NCBI GenBank assembly: GCA_003990745.1
Contig: RBNI01004755.1
Location: forward strand, 1 to 13,516
Source: Jimgerdemannia flammicorona
Taxonomy: Eukaryota > Mucoromycota > Endogonomycetes > Endogonales > Endogonaceae
Length of the DNA: 13,516 nt
Direction: 5' to 3'
Shown one piece after another: positions 1 to 7,911 of this stretch (its first letter is position 1; the number at the start of each line of letters is the position of its first letter). Under the pieces are notes generated by a model. The model was given only the letters and a program-made list of their open reading frames with translations. It was not told the origin of the DNA and searched no databases. The translations under genes and the position numbers were made by a program.

Positions 1-111
1 GCCTTATTAAGGGCTTTCAAATGGCACCAAGATTATCAAATTTGGATGATTATTCATCAAGTTATTGATGTAAACATTTAATTGTCTAATTTGGAAATCA
101 AAACAATGGTT

Positions 112-234
112 GATTCGAATCCGATTCGAATCCGATTCGAATCCATCCGAATCCCATCCGGATGGGATTCGAATCCCATCCGAGTTGATCCGGATGGGAT
201 TCAATCCGAATCAATCCGAATCCAATCCGGATTA
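112..234. repeat. GATTCGAATCC tandem and palindromic repeat cluster
   Basis: Three perfect tandem copies of the 11-mer GATTCGAATCC occupy 112-144. They are followed by degenerate units mixing ATCCGAATCC, ATCCGGATGGGATTC and CAATCCGAAT to about 234. Positions 159-182 form a perfect 24-bp palindrome with half-site CGGATGGGATTC. The flanks (1-111 and 235-264) are AT-rich and I see nothing in them. The short open frame through this block is an artefact of the repeat. Function is unknown; the cluster abuts the broken end of an LTR. Confidence 0.85.
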
Positions 235-264
235 AATTGACTCGTTAGGAGCACTAATAGGACC

Positions 265-459
265 TGTACAGTGTACAGAGTCTATATGGTGTATAGAATC
301 TGTACAGGTAAACAGACCCTTTATGGTATATCTGGCTAATTATACAGTTTCTGCAGCAATGGTTGCCAGTTACTATACTGTGTATTCACATCATCTTGAC
401 TAATTGTTTATATCATCTGACTAAGGTATAATTTGGGTGGTATATCTTAGTTTGTTACA
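265..459 (-). repeat. Truncated 3' LTR (start of U3 only)
   Basis: On the minus strand it begins TGTAACA at 459 and matches 5473-5286 of the complete LTR without gaps over 188 bp. Between 265 and 271 the match to the other copy becomes poor. An 18-bp unit (CTGTACAGTGTACAGAGT) is imperfectly repeated here, so the exact break is uncertain by several bases. The TATA box and the R and U5 parts are missing. Confidence 0.85.
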
Positions 460-475
460 TCAGCCCTCACTGAAG
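460..475 (-). other. Probable polypurine tract region of the Gag-Pro element
   Basis: The minus-strand sequence immediately before the 3' LTR contains GTGAGGG, followed by the TGA stop of the Gag-Pro frame and the LTR start. It is a short, weak purine run. The placement fits a plus-strand primer; the composition is only moderately convincing. Confidence 0.4.
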
Positions 476-1484
476 AATAGTCTGTTCCAGACTGTTCTTC
501 AGTCATTATTCCAATAAGTATAGACTGCTTCTGCATCTATATCTGTTCCATCATCTTCATTGTCTGTATTAGGGTCACTTCATTCTATGGGCTCTTCTTC
601 TTCTTCAGAGAATAGGACTTTGACAGTATTGATGAGGCTCAAATAGCTGTACCTATGTCAGAGCTGTGATATTTTATTTGTAAATGGTATATAGTCTGTC
701 TATAGCAGTAGTGTCTCTTCTGATCAGACTGGTGGTGTTCCTGATGTAGGTCTGCTCTGGGGCTGGAAGGTTTTGCAATTGTTCACCAATTGCATAATAG
801 GCCTGCAGTTGGTGGATTTGTAGTAGGCACCTGGCCAGGGTGAGATTTTCTTGGTGAACTTGGATCTTCTGAAGCCTGTAGTCTCAGCAGTCTGGGTGTC
901 TTCCATGGTTGCAATATCCCATTGCTTGGAAATGATGTTCCTGGTTATTGATCTCTTATTGTCTTGAGAAATGGTACCCATCTTGGTCATAGATGGATGG
1001 TAGAGTAGATAAGGGATATATTTCTATCTGAGTGAAGAAGCCTTGTCTCCTGAATTGGCTTTGCAACTTAGTGGTAATTTCTTGGAAGGTAGTTGACTGT
1101 GCAAGTATGTTCAGGGGTTCTGATCTCTGGGGTCTCTGTCTTTCCTATTGGTCTAGTAAATGGCACTGGTAGCAGTAGTCTCAAGGAGAGTGGAAGACCA
1201 TTTGATGTAGACATCTTCCTAGCCGGAAAGCCTTTTCTTAGTGAGTTTCTTTCTTGGGGATAATGGTGATTGTACTGGGTCCTTCTTCTGTATTCCAAGG
1301 GTCATTGTCTTCAGGTGGTGTCTAATGAGGATTATTCCAGGGATGAGTTCAGAGACCTCTTCTTCTTCAGATACTTCTTGTTCAGGGACTTCTTGATCAG
1401 AAGTTTCTTCTTCCTCAGATGATTCTCGACCCCAAATTGCTTGTACTTCTGCAGCTTCAGTTGCAGGTGTTTCTGGAATATGTC

Positions 1485-1520
1485 TGCATTTCTTCTTCTT
1501 CCTTCTACATTCTGAGCAGG
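1485..1520 (-). other. Cys-X2-Cys-X6-Cys basic motif in polyprotein linker
   Basis: The Gag-Pro frame encodes ACSECRRKKKKCRH at about residues 898-911. The spacing and basic residues match the first half of the fungal Zn2Cys6 binuclear cluster. No second CX2C follows; the next residues are rich in Pro, Ala and Glu. It could be a nuclear-localisation or nucleic-acid-binding patch. No function is proven. Confidence 0.5.
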
Positions 1521-1799
1521 CTGTGCCAGGTGATTTCCTTGTTCCTATGATCTTGGAGGAATGCTCTGGATACTTGTGTCTCTTGAGGCAGGTAGGGTAT
1601 CCTTTGACTTCTTCTGCAATAGCTCCAATGGTAATAGAGATGGTGTTCTTGGCCCACATATTGTCTTCTGGTCTGTTGTCCACCAGGTTAATTCAGGAAT
1701 TGAGTCTGGGATCATTTCTATCTTTAGATTCTTCATCTTCTTCTGTAGTAGACTCCTCGCTGCTGGCATATTCTTTCTGAATAGTAACCTTCTTCTTCT

Positions 1800-2220
1800 T
1801 CTTCGATTGCTCATAGCTGGTTACCTTAACTCTGTACTTCTTACCTCTGTAGTCAAACTTGAGTACTTGTTGACCAATATCAATGACTGCATTCATTTCC
1901 TTCATCCAGTTGGTGCCAAGAATCATGTCATAGATGATGGCTTCTGTGACAACAGCTTTGGGGATAGAGAACTGAATGTGTCCAAGGGAGATGGTGATGT
2001 TTTATACTTCTCCAAGGGATTGAGTTTGGGCTCCATCTGCCACTATGATGCTGAGATTGGATGGTCCATCAATGGGCCATTGAAGGGTGTCCAGGAACTG
2101 TTTGGCAATAATACAGATAGCTGCTCCTGTATCTATGAGGATCTTCACCTTTTGTTCTCCAATATCTCCATGTAAGTAGGTGCTGACATATCTTTCAGCT
2201 GCTTGGACAGAGATGGAAAC
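1800..2220 (-). other. Retropepsin-like aspartic protease domain
   Basis: The frame encodes VKILIDTGAAICIIAK, with the catalytic Asp-Thr-Gly codons at 2133-2125. About 70 residues later comes ILGTNWMKEMNAVIDIG, the conserved second motif (ILGxxW) of Ty3/gypsy proteases. One internal TAA lies between them (Gln codon to stop). Spacing and motifs fit a complete retropepsin domain that would cleave Gag-Pro. Confidence 0.92.
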
Positions 2221-2790
2221 TGGTTCTTGCTGTGGGATTGGAACTCAGCCAGTGCTAGATCTGGTGGTTCTCAGCAATTTATTTTAGACTCTGGCTGGTA
2301 TCAGTTACAGGAACTGCAGGAGGGGGACTTCTATTTTGGCTTCTTGGATCTTCTGCCAGGCTTCATTGTAGATGTCTCTAGGCATGGTCTTTGGGGTGTA
2401 CTTTTTCTTGAGCTTTGAGGCAACAGGTTCTTGTTCTTCTTGTTCCATTTCTTTATCTTCTGGTGGCAACTCGTTTGTCTCAGAGACAAAAGGTGAGAGG
2501 GTTCAGAGAGATGTTTCTACTTGTTCTTTCTCATGTTCTTCATCTTCTTCTTGGATGATTCTTCTGCTGATGTTCCTGGATGGCCTTCCCACAGGTCTCT
2601 TCCTTTTCTCTGCTGGGTAAACTGTTTTTTAGGAGGTAACCTTGGTAGGGTACAAGTCTAGGTCACTATAGTCTTTACTGTTACTTGCTTCCTTGAAATC
2701 TTCTACAGGATGGGCTTCAGTCTTCCTGTACTGAGTGTCATTCCTTCGGTTTGATGATTCTGAGTCTCTTTGGTTACTTCTTTTGTTGTC

Positions 2791-2832
2791 ACATTTAGTA
2801 GCATAGTGTTCAAATTGTCTACAGTAAAAGCA
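2791..2832 (-). other. CCHC zinc knuckle of Gag (nucleocapsid)
   Basis: In the Gag-Pro frame the minus strand encodes CFYCRQFEHYATKC, an exact C-X2-C-X4-H-X4-C knuckle. It is preceded and followed by Arg/Lys/Gln-rich sequence typical of a retroelement nucleocapsid. Its four metal ligands are intact although nearby codons became stops. Confidence 0.95.
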
Positions 2833-4225
2833 TTGGACTTGGGCTCTATCTCAGACAGAGTACCTTCTTTCTTCTTGCTGGTAATTCCTGTTATCTCTTG
2901 GTGGATAACCTTGGCTTCTCTGTGGTGGGTATTCTCTGTTGTCTTAGTAGCCCCAATTTTCGTGTGTGGTAAGTTTTTCAATCTGTTCAACCAATCAGTC
3001 CAATTTAGAGCTGAGGTCTTGAATTTCACTTCTGTCCTTTTTTCCTTCCTTGGCTAGCCTTTTTTCTTCAGAACTTTCTTGTTCTTAAAGGAGTTCTTAT
3101 AGGGCTTTGACCAGGATGTCTTCTTTATCTTCCTTCTTATCATGATCACTCCAGGTAGTTTCTTGTCTGATATCAAAGAATCCCTGGGCCACATCTACTT
3201 GCTCTTCAGACCTTCTAATGTCTAGAGTGCAAATGTGCTGGGCAATGTTTGGGGGAATTCTATTCATGAAGGTCATTGGACTGATGATGTCCTGGTTGGT
3301 GGCATTGAACCTGGCAGCATACATTCTCTTCTAGATTCTTGTAAAGAAGGCTCTGGGTGATTCTCTAAGATTCATCTTCATCCCCGTGATGGATTCTTGA
3401 GCCTTATAGTGGGTTTCATTTCCTGTGTACTTTTCAATGAGCCAGTAGACCATGGCATCATATTCTAGCTTATAAGACATTGCTGCTTGTATCTGTCTCA
3501 CCAGTTCTGAATCTGGGTTGTTTGCTATTTAATGGAAAATTCCTCTGGCTGGTTCTCTGAGCTGAGCCTTGTAGATGGCGATTTTTCTTTCATCTGAGAG
3601 ATTCCTCAAAGCTATGATTCCTTCAATTCTGTCAAGGAATTCTCTGGGGTCTTTCTCTAGATATTCTGCAAAGGTTGGCAATGAGGTGGCCATTTCATCG
3701 TCACTTTCTTCTGATTCTGGTTCAGATTCAGATTCTGATTCTGATTCACTTTCTGAACTGTTACTAGAGATGAGGGTGCTTGGGTATCTTGAGGATGGTG
3801 TTCTGGACCTTGGATGAAGTGGAATAAGTCTAGGTATTCTTATAGGAGCTGCTTCCAACTCTGTAAGGGATTGTGGTAAAGGTTCTATTGGTGAGATTAG
3901 TGGGACTAATATGGGGTGTCTGGCTGTAAGGTCTCAGGTTCATGTGATAAGATCTTCTAGTTCTTGTACAAGTTCTTCAAAATTTCTAGCAGAACTGCCT
4001 GTATTGTCTGGTTGATCTGGTTGGGGATTTCAGGCTATACTGTCTTCTGGTTGGGAACCTTCTGATACTGGGTAATTGATAAGTCTTGATGTGATTACTT
4101 CTCTTCCTGTCCAAATGCTGGTAATAACTAGTTCTCCTGTAGTGGCAGAGGTTGGTATAGTATCAAATGTATCCAGTTTGACTGTGGGTTCTTGTGAGCT
4201 AAAAAGTCACATAGGCTTTGAAATC

Positions 4226-4245
4226 TTCCCAGTTGAGCTCCCAAA
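4226..4245 (-). other. Putative primer binding site
   Basis: Directly after the LTR end (TGTTACA) the minus strand reads TTTGGGAGCTCAACTGGGAA. A TGG two bases inside the LTR border is where a tRNA CCA end would pair. I cannot match it to a particular tRNA. The same string is largely complementary to two sites in the element's own LTR (see findings). Confidence 0.5.
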
Positions 4246-4731
4246 TGTAACATGCCTGGCTCAATGGAGGCAAATTACAAGGTTGGGGGTTGATGTAGTT
4301 TGGCTTGAGCCTCCAGTTACTTTGTTAAAAAGTAACAAAATGTTCTATGATTTCCAAGGTCTTCGGTATTTAGTAGTATAATAATCAAAACTGGATATCT
4401 GTGAGTGATCTGTATGTAGGCTTCCTAATTGGGATAGTTCTCTGGGTATAGTAGTGGTTTATGTCTTTCCTTCTTGGGTCAACTGGGAATTGGTAGAATT
4501 TCATATATAGCATGAGCAGGTTCCTTATTTGGGTCAACTGGGAATGCAACAATTTTGTGTAGCATAATGATCTCTATGTGACAGTCTGGCAATTTAGCAG
4601 TTCTCCTTTTTGAGTAGTAGTGATCTCTGTGTGATGATCTCTGTATAGTGTGACGATTTCTAAAAATATATAATTTCTGGCAGATAACTCAATTTAGCTC
4701 ACTGAGAACAAATGAATACCTCAGATATCGC

Positions 4732-4951
4732 GAATCAGGCTCTTCTGGAAATACAGATAACTTGGAAATGGCAGACAATGCAGATTCTCCTGAATCAGCA
4801 GGCTTCTGGGAAATAACTTGGATGGCACGGATAACTTGGATGTTGCAGATTCTTCCTAAATTGGTGGCTTCAACTGGGAATACTACTTGGATGGCATAGA
4901 TTCTTCCTGGATCAGCGGGCTTCTACTGGGAAACAGCAGTGAAGTTCTTCC
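4732..4951. repeat. Four imperfect 44-65 bp tandem units in LTR R-U5
   Basis: Units begin near 4732, 4791, 4856 and 4908. Each starts with a form of TGAATCAGCGGGCTTCT, passes through an ACTTGGATGGCA-like core in most copies, and ends in GATTCTTCC or a close variant. The copies have diverged by substitutions and small indels. Confidence 0.65.
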
Positions 4952-5220
4952 TTGAACTTGGGCAGCAAATCTTCAGACTTATCTGGCAAGTAAACCAAAA
5001 TAGACTCATTCTTTATAATAGAAAGTGGACTGGAGTGGGAAAGGGACAAAGCTCACAATCTCCTAGTAGTGGCTATAGAGTAGGTGTTTCTCCTAAGTAT
5101 TGCAATCCTTCCTAGATCAAGTGGCTTTTGACAGGTGTATCTCTCAAAGTATAGTAGGCAGACTTGTCTTTTGCTTTGTATTTCAGAACTGAGGTTTATT
5201 CACTCTTGTCTCTGGGGTAA

Positions 5221-5228
5221 TTTATATA
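5221..5228 (-). promoter_or_regulatory. TATA box of the Gag-Pro element LTR
   Basis: The minus strand reads TATATAAA about 245 bp into the LTR, with transcription expected to start some 25-35 bases downstream, near 5190. The truncated 3' LTR lacks this box. Promoter activity is inferred from position and sequence only. Confidence 0.6.
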
Positions 5229-5473
5229 AGTTGGTTGCTATCTGGTTGCTATGTGGCTAACTATAGGTTTGCTACTTATGGTAGATATACAGAGTCTGTA
5301 TAGTGTATAGAGTCTGTACAGGTAAACAGACCCTTTATGGTATATCTAGCTAATTATACAGTTTCCACAGCAATGGTTGCCAGTTACTATGCTGTGTGTT
5401 CACATCATCTTGACTAATTGTTTGCATCATCTGGCTAAGGTATAATTTGAGTGGTATATCTTGGTTTGTTACA

Positions 5474-5761
5474 GTAGATATAGAGCAAAATATACTGTCT
5501 AAATATAGAGATATTGTATTTGTCCAGGATTTCTGAAGTGTTCATACTACTTCTGATAATGAGTCTGCCTGTCTGGTAGTTTCTCAATGTCATGAAGTAT
5601 CTGGTGACCTGTTGCATTCTTAATACAACTTCATCAATAGTTTGTAGATACTACTCAAGGTCATAGATGTCTATATTAATATATTTCTAAGAGAACTGAT
5701 GTTGATGGTCAAAGACAGCATTCCAGAGTACTTGGTAGACACATTCAGAGAGTGTAGGCAT
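5474..5761 (-). pseudogene. N-terminal fragment of unknown accessory ORF, cut by the LTR insertion
   Basis: The frame starts at ATG 5761-5759 (MPTLSECVYQVLWNAVF...) and is open for 96 codons except for two TAG stops at likely Gln codons. The Gag-Pro element's LTR begins at 5473, within the ORF, and reads on in frame for a few codons. It resembles the N-terminus of the ORF at 10731-11828: WNA at residues 13-15, INI at 28-30 and YQTGRL at 62-67 align with WNA, MNI and YQIGHL at 14-16, 28-30 and 62-67. The rest of this copy is not seen on the far side of the insertion. No known family is recognised. Confidence 0.6.
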
Positions 5762-6337
5762 AATTTGTTTATGTCTTAGTTTTATTTTGGGGGAGGGGTG
5801 TCTGTGTATTTGTTTAGTAATTATTTGAATAATTATTTTTCAAAGCCAATTTGCAGGATATTTATTTGTTTATCAAATAAACTATTTTAGTATATGACAA
5901 CCATGATTTCATAGCTTGTTATGGTCTAGTTTAGCCCATGAAGTTGCTGGTCTTAAAGATCTTACTAACTTCTAATATTAGAGAACTGATAATATCAGTA
6001 GCTAATTTTGATATACTCTAATTCTTATAATATTATAGACTATTTTAGTTTATGACATCAATGTAGCTAAAGACTAATTTAGTCTTATGTTATTTTTAGC
6101 ATCCTTAGTCTATTTCTGAGGCATATCTTTAGTGATGTTAATATGAGTATATACTAAACTAGTACAGAGGCTAGTGTGACTACTATGATATTGCTGACTA
6201 AAGAGAGCTGAAATTAGTGTAAAATCATTATGATCTCACTAATATTCATATATTTTCTAGCATATAATCTTGCTGGTGACACAAATCTGATAATATCAGC
6301 TTGATGATATTATTATTTATGATGTAATGTATTTTCA
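5762..6337. other. AT-rich stretch without a supported gene
   Basis: No credible coding frame on either strand. It contains a near-exact direct repeat (ACTATTTTAG[AT]TTATGACA-like) at 5881-5899 and 6039-6057. The 13-bp palindrome CTGATAATATCAG occurs at 5986-5998 and again at 6287-6299. It is probably RIP-degraded retrotransposon noncoding sequence, given the elements on either side. Confidence 0.6.
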
Positions 6338-7144
6338 TTATATTATCTCTCCTTTAAGATTTAATATTCTCATTAAATAGTTCTATAGGACTTTTTTCAG
6401 TATCCCTATTTATTGGTCCAGTTTGAAAATTTTTTCTGATCCCATAACCTCTGGCAGAAGATCAAAAAGTAGTATTTATGGGCTGATATCTTCCTTATAT
6501 ATTTTGGTATGATGGTGAAGGGTAGCTTATTTTATATAAAGTAAGGGTCTAATTTTGATCTTGACCAATTAGTTGATGGTTCAAACTCCTCTAGCTTTAA
6601 AAGTCTCATGGATAAATAGTTGCTAGTGCCATATCTTTTAGAGAATAGTCTAGACAGATTGCCTGCTAGTCACAGGATATACTGTTACAATTCACAGACT
6701 AGAATCTTATGGGTGGTCATTATGTTTTACTTCTTCTATATAGGTTTATGGTACTTATTGAGTCTGTTTCTATATACTATAGTAGGCAGTATAGTCTCTG
6801 AGAGTTTTCTAAGCCAAAGAGTAGTTTTCTTGATATATTACATATAGAAGGGTCTTTTCTATTTAGGCTTCTAGTTTTTGTAACCATGAGACTTCTATCA
6901 TATCTCAATATAGTAGAACCTTTTTGATGAGTTCTAGGGTCTTGTAATTCTTTTCTACATTCTTCCTTATTAGTGCTTGTAACTTGATGATATAATCTTC
7001 TGTCTTCTTCTTAATTTGATATAGTCTCCAGATTTCTAAGTTAATCTATTACTAAGTTAGGTCTAGATTTGTAACTAAGATTCTATCAGAATCTTCTTCT
7101 TTAAAAAGTAGTTCTCTTGGGGAAAGTATGTACTCTGTGATCAT
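6338..7144 (-). pseudogene. Nonsense-ridden minus frame of unknown product
   Basis: From an ATG at 7144-7142 (MITEYILSPRELLFKEED...) one frame can be followed for about 268 codons with no frameshift. It has some 25 stops, nearly all TAA or TAG and a few TGA, mostly between residues compatible with Gln or Arg. It is Lys/Leu/Ile-rich, with a probable helical stretch around residues 30-90. No motif of Gag, Pol or a DNA transposase was recognised. It starts just after the conserved tail region of element A. It may be an accessory ORF, a Gag remnant, or a chance frame in AT-rich DNA. Confidence 0.35.
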
Positions 7145-7160
7145 ATATCTTATTTAGGTA

Positions 7161-7466
7161 TAGTGTTATTACACTATTTGAATGATCATAAGCCTGAGAA
7201 CTTTTATTTCTTTCAGAAAGTAGTATGCTCATAGTATAGTTGCCTAATGTATTGAATTTATATGTTAAAGGATTATATGTTCAATGTCATATACCAGAAG
7301 TGATTCTGATATCAATTATTACTAGAGAATTTCCTATAAAAGAATCTTCTTAAATATCTATGCCTTGTTTCCTATCAATAGTATAGTGAGAATAGGCTAA
7401 CTTTCAGTTTTACTGTTTTTTCCTTAGAGGGCTTATATTTTTTTATTTTAATCTTATTATCATTCT
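7161..7466 (-). repeat. Conserved pol-tail segment, element A copy
   Basis: It matches 12168-12466 over its whole length, with most differences C/T or G/A and only small indels. It follows the chromodomain in the minus direction in both copies. This copy is the more AT-rich, RIP-like version. It marks elements A and B as relatives. The polypurine tract and LTR start seen after copy B are not recognisable after this copy. Confidence 0.75.
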
Positions 7467-7743
7467 CACAGTTAATTCTTTTTAGAATTACTAGTTTTAG
7501 CTTATGAAAATTTTCTTGTGATCTTTTCCTATATTCACTTATTTTATTCTAGCAATTAGTATCTTATAATATAGTGGATAGTAGATTAACCTTAGAACTA
7601 TGAGTTGGAGGTTCAACTTTTCTAAATTCAGTATATTATATATATTTTTTAGTCTACATTGTCTGGACCTGTTGCATCCATTCATTTTTCTTGAACTAGG
7701 AGATATGAGTGATATATCAACAAGATTGCAGTTTTCTTTCTTA

Positions 7744-7911
7744 TTGTGCTAAATATTCTAAGCTCTTTTCTTTGATATTAGTGAGGTTTCTTTCTGGTTC
7801 CCAAGTAGAGTCATGTAAAGGGTAGTCTTCCCATTTTACTAAATATTCTAAAGAGATTCCTTGACTCCTTTTTATAACTTGGCAGTCTAAAATTTGTTCT
7901 ATAGTATATTC
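7744..7911 (-). other. Chromodomain at the Pol C-terminus, element A
   Basis: The frame encodes EYTIEQILDCQ, EYLVKWEDYPLHDSTWEPE and NLTNIKEKSLEYL, with the aromatic and WEP residues expected of a chromodomain. It is open for 56 codons and lies one frame away from the integrase core, so a frameshift lies just upstream. In chromoviruses this domain steers integration to marked chromatin. Confidence 0.9.

Larger units (their letters stand above)
460..4212 (-). pseudogene. Gag-protease polyprotein, nonsense-mutated, no RT/RNase H/integrase
   Basis: A single minus frame runs from an ATG at 4212-4210 (33 bases after the LTR end) to a TGA at 462-460, about 1250 codons. It is interrupted by roughly 27 stops and no frameshift. 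Nearly all stops are explained by CAA, CAG or CGA changing to TAA, TAG or TGA. Domains in order: a Ser/Thr/Pro/Glu-rich N-terminus; a Ser-Glu run near residues 150-170; a capsid-like region near 180-400; a CCHC zinc knuckle at 461-474; a Lys/Glu-rich linker; an aspartic protease with DTG at 694-696 and ILGTNW near 763; an acidic linker with a CX2CX6C motif at 899-909; and an unrecognised C-terminus ending in an acidic stretch. Gag would package RNA and the protease would process the polyprotein. The whole frame was read through and contains no RT YxDD, RNase H or DDE motif, so the element would depend on enzymes in trans. A deletion derivative is possible, but the frame is continuous. Confidence 0.85.
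265..5473 (-). mobile_element. Non-autonomous Gag-Pro LTR retrotransposon (Ty3/gypsy-like), 3' LTR truncated
   Basis: Read on the minus strand, the element has a 5' LTR (5473 to 4246), a primer-site-like sequence, a single Gag-Pro frame (4212 to 460) ending at the LTR border, and the first 188-195 bases of the 3' LTR (459 to about 272/265). The two LTR starts match over 188 bp with no indel. By hand count 14 differences are all transitions, most in TG/TA or CA/TA context, as expected of RIP. No RT, RNase H or integrase is found in the internal region. The sequence beyond about 265 is an unrelated repeat block, so the 3' LTR was truncated by deletion or rearrangement. The flanking bases show no target-site duplication, consistent with loss of that end. 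Confidence 0.85.
4246..5473 (-). repeat. Complete 5' LTR, 1228 bp
   Basis: It is bounded by a perfect 7-bp inverted repeat: minus strand TGTAACA at 5473-5467 and TGTTACA at 4252-4246. Its first 188 bp recur at 272-459. A TATA box (TATATAAA) lies at 5228-5221 with an AATAAA shortly downstream (5200-5195), giving a U3 of about 280 bp and a long R-U5 that contains imperfect tandem repeats. The position next to the Gag start and primer site supports the assignment. Confidence 0.85.

Noticed and set aside
7..204. Minus-strand ORF with Ser-Asp/Arg-Ile repeats
   Set aside because: It is a translation of the GATTCGAATCC tandem repeat, with no independent coding evidence.
1523..3057. Several plus-strand ORFs with hydrophobic, Ser/Phe-rich products resembling membrane segments
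   Set aside because: They are antisense to the Lys/Glu/Arg-rich Gag-Pro frame; composition alone gives the hydrophobic look.
3575..3817. Plus-strand ORF rich in Ser and Asp
   Set aside because: It is the antisense shadow of the Ser-Glu repeat in Gag.
460..4212. A variant genetic code in which TAA and TAG mean Gln
   Set aside because: TGA also appears at Arg-like positions and TAG at a conserved Trp. Missense changes of the same C-to-T/G-to-A type occur, and the LTR copies differ only by transitions. Mutation explains all of this.
5281..5478. A solo LTR of 188 bp flanked by a GTAGA target-site duplication (5281-5285 and 5474-5478)
   Set aside because: The TATA box, the continuation to TGTTACA at 4246, and the primer site and Gag start just after show that the LTR is 1228 bp. 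The inner GTAGA is then LTR sequence and the match is likely chance.
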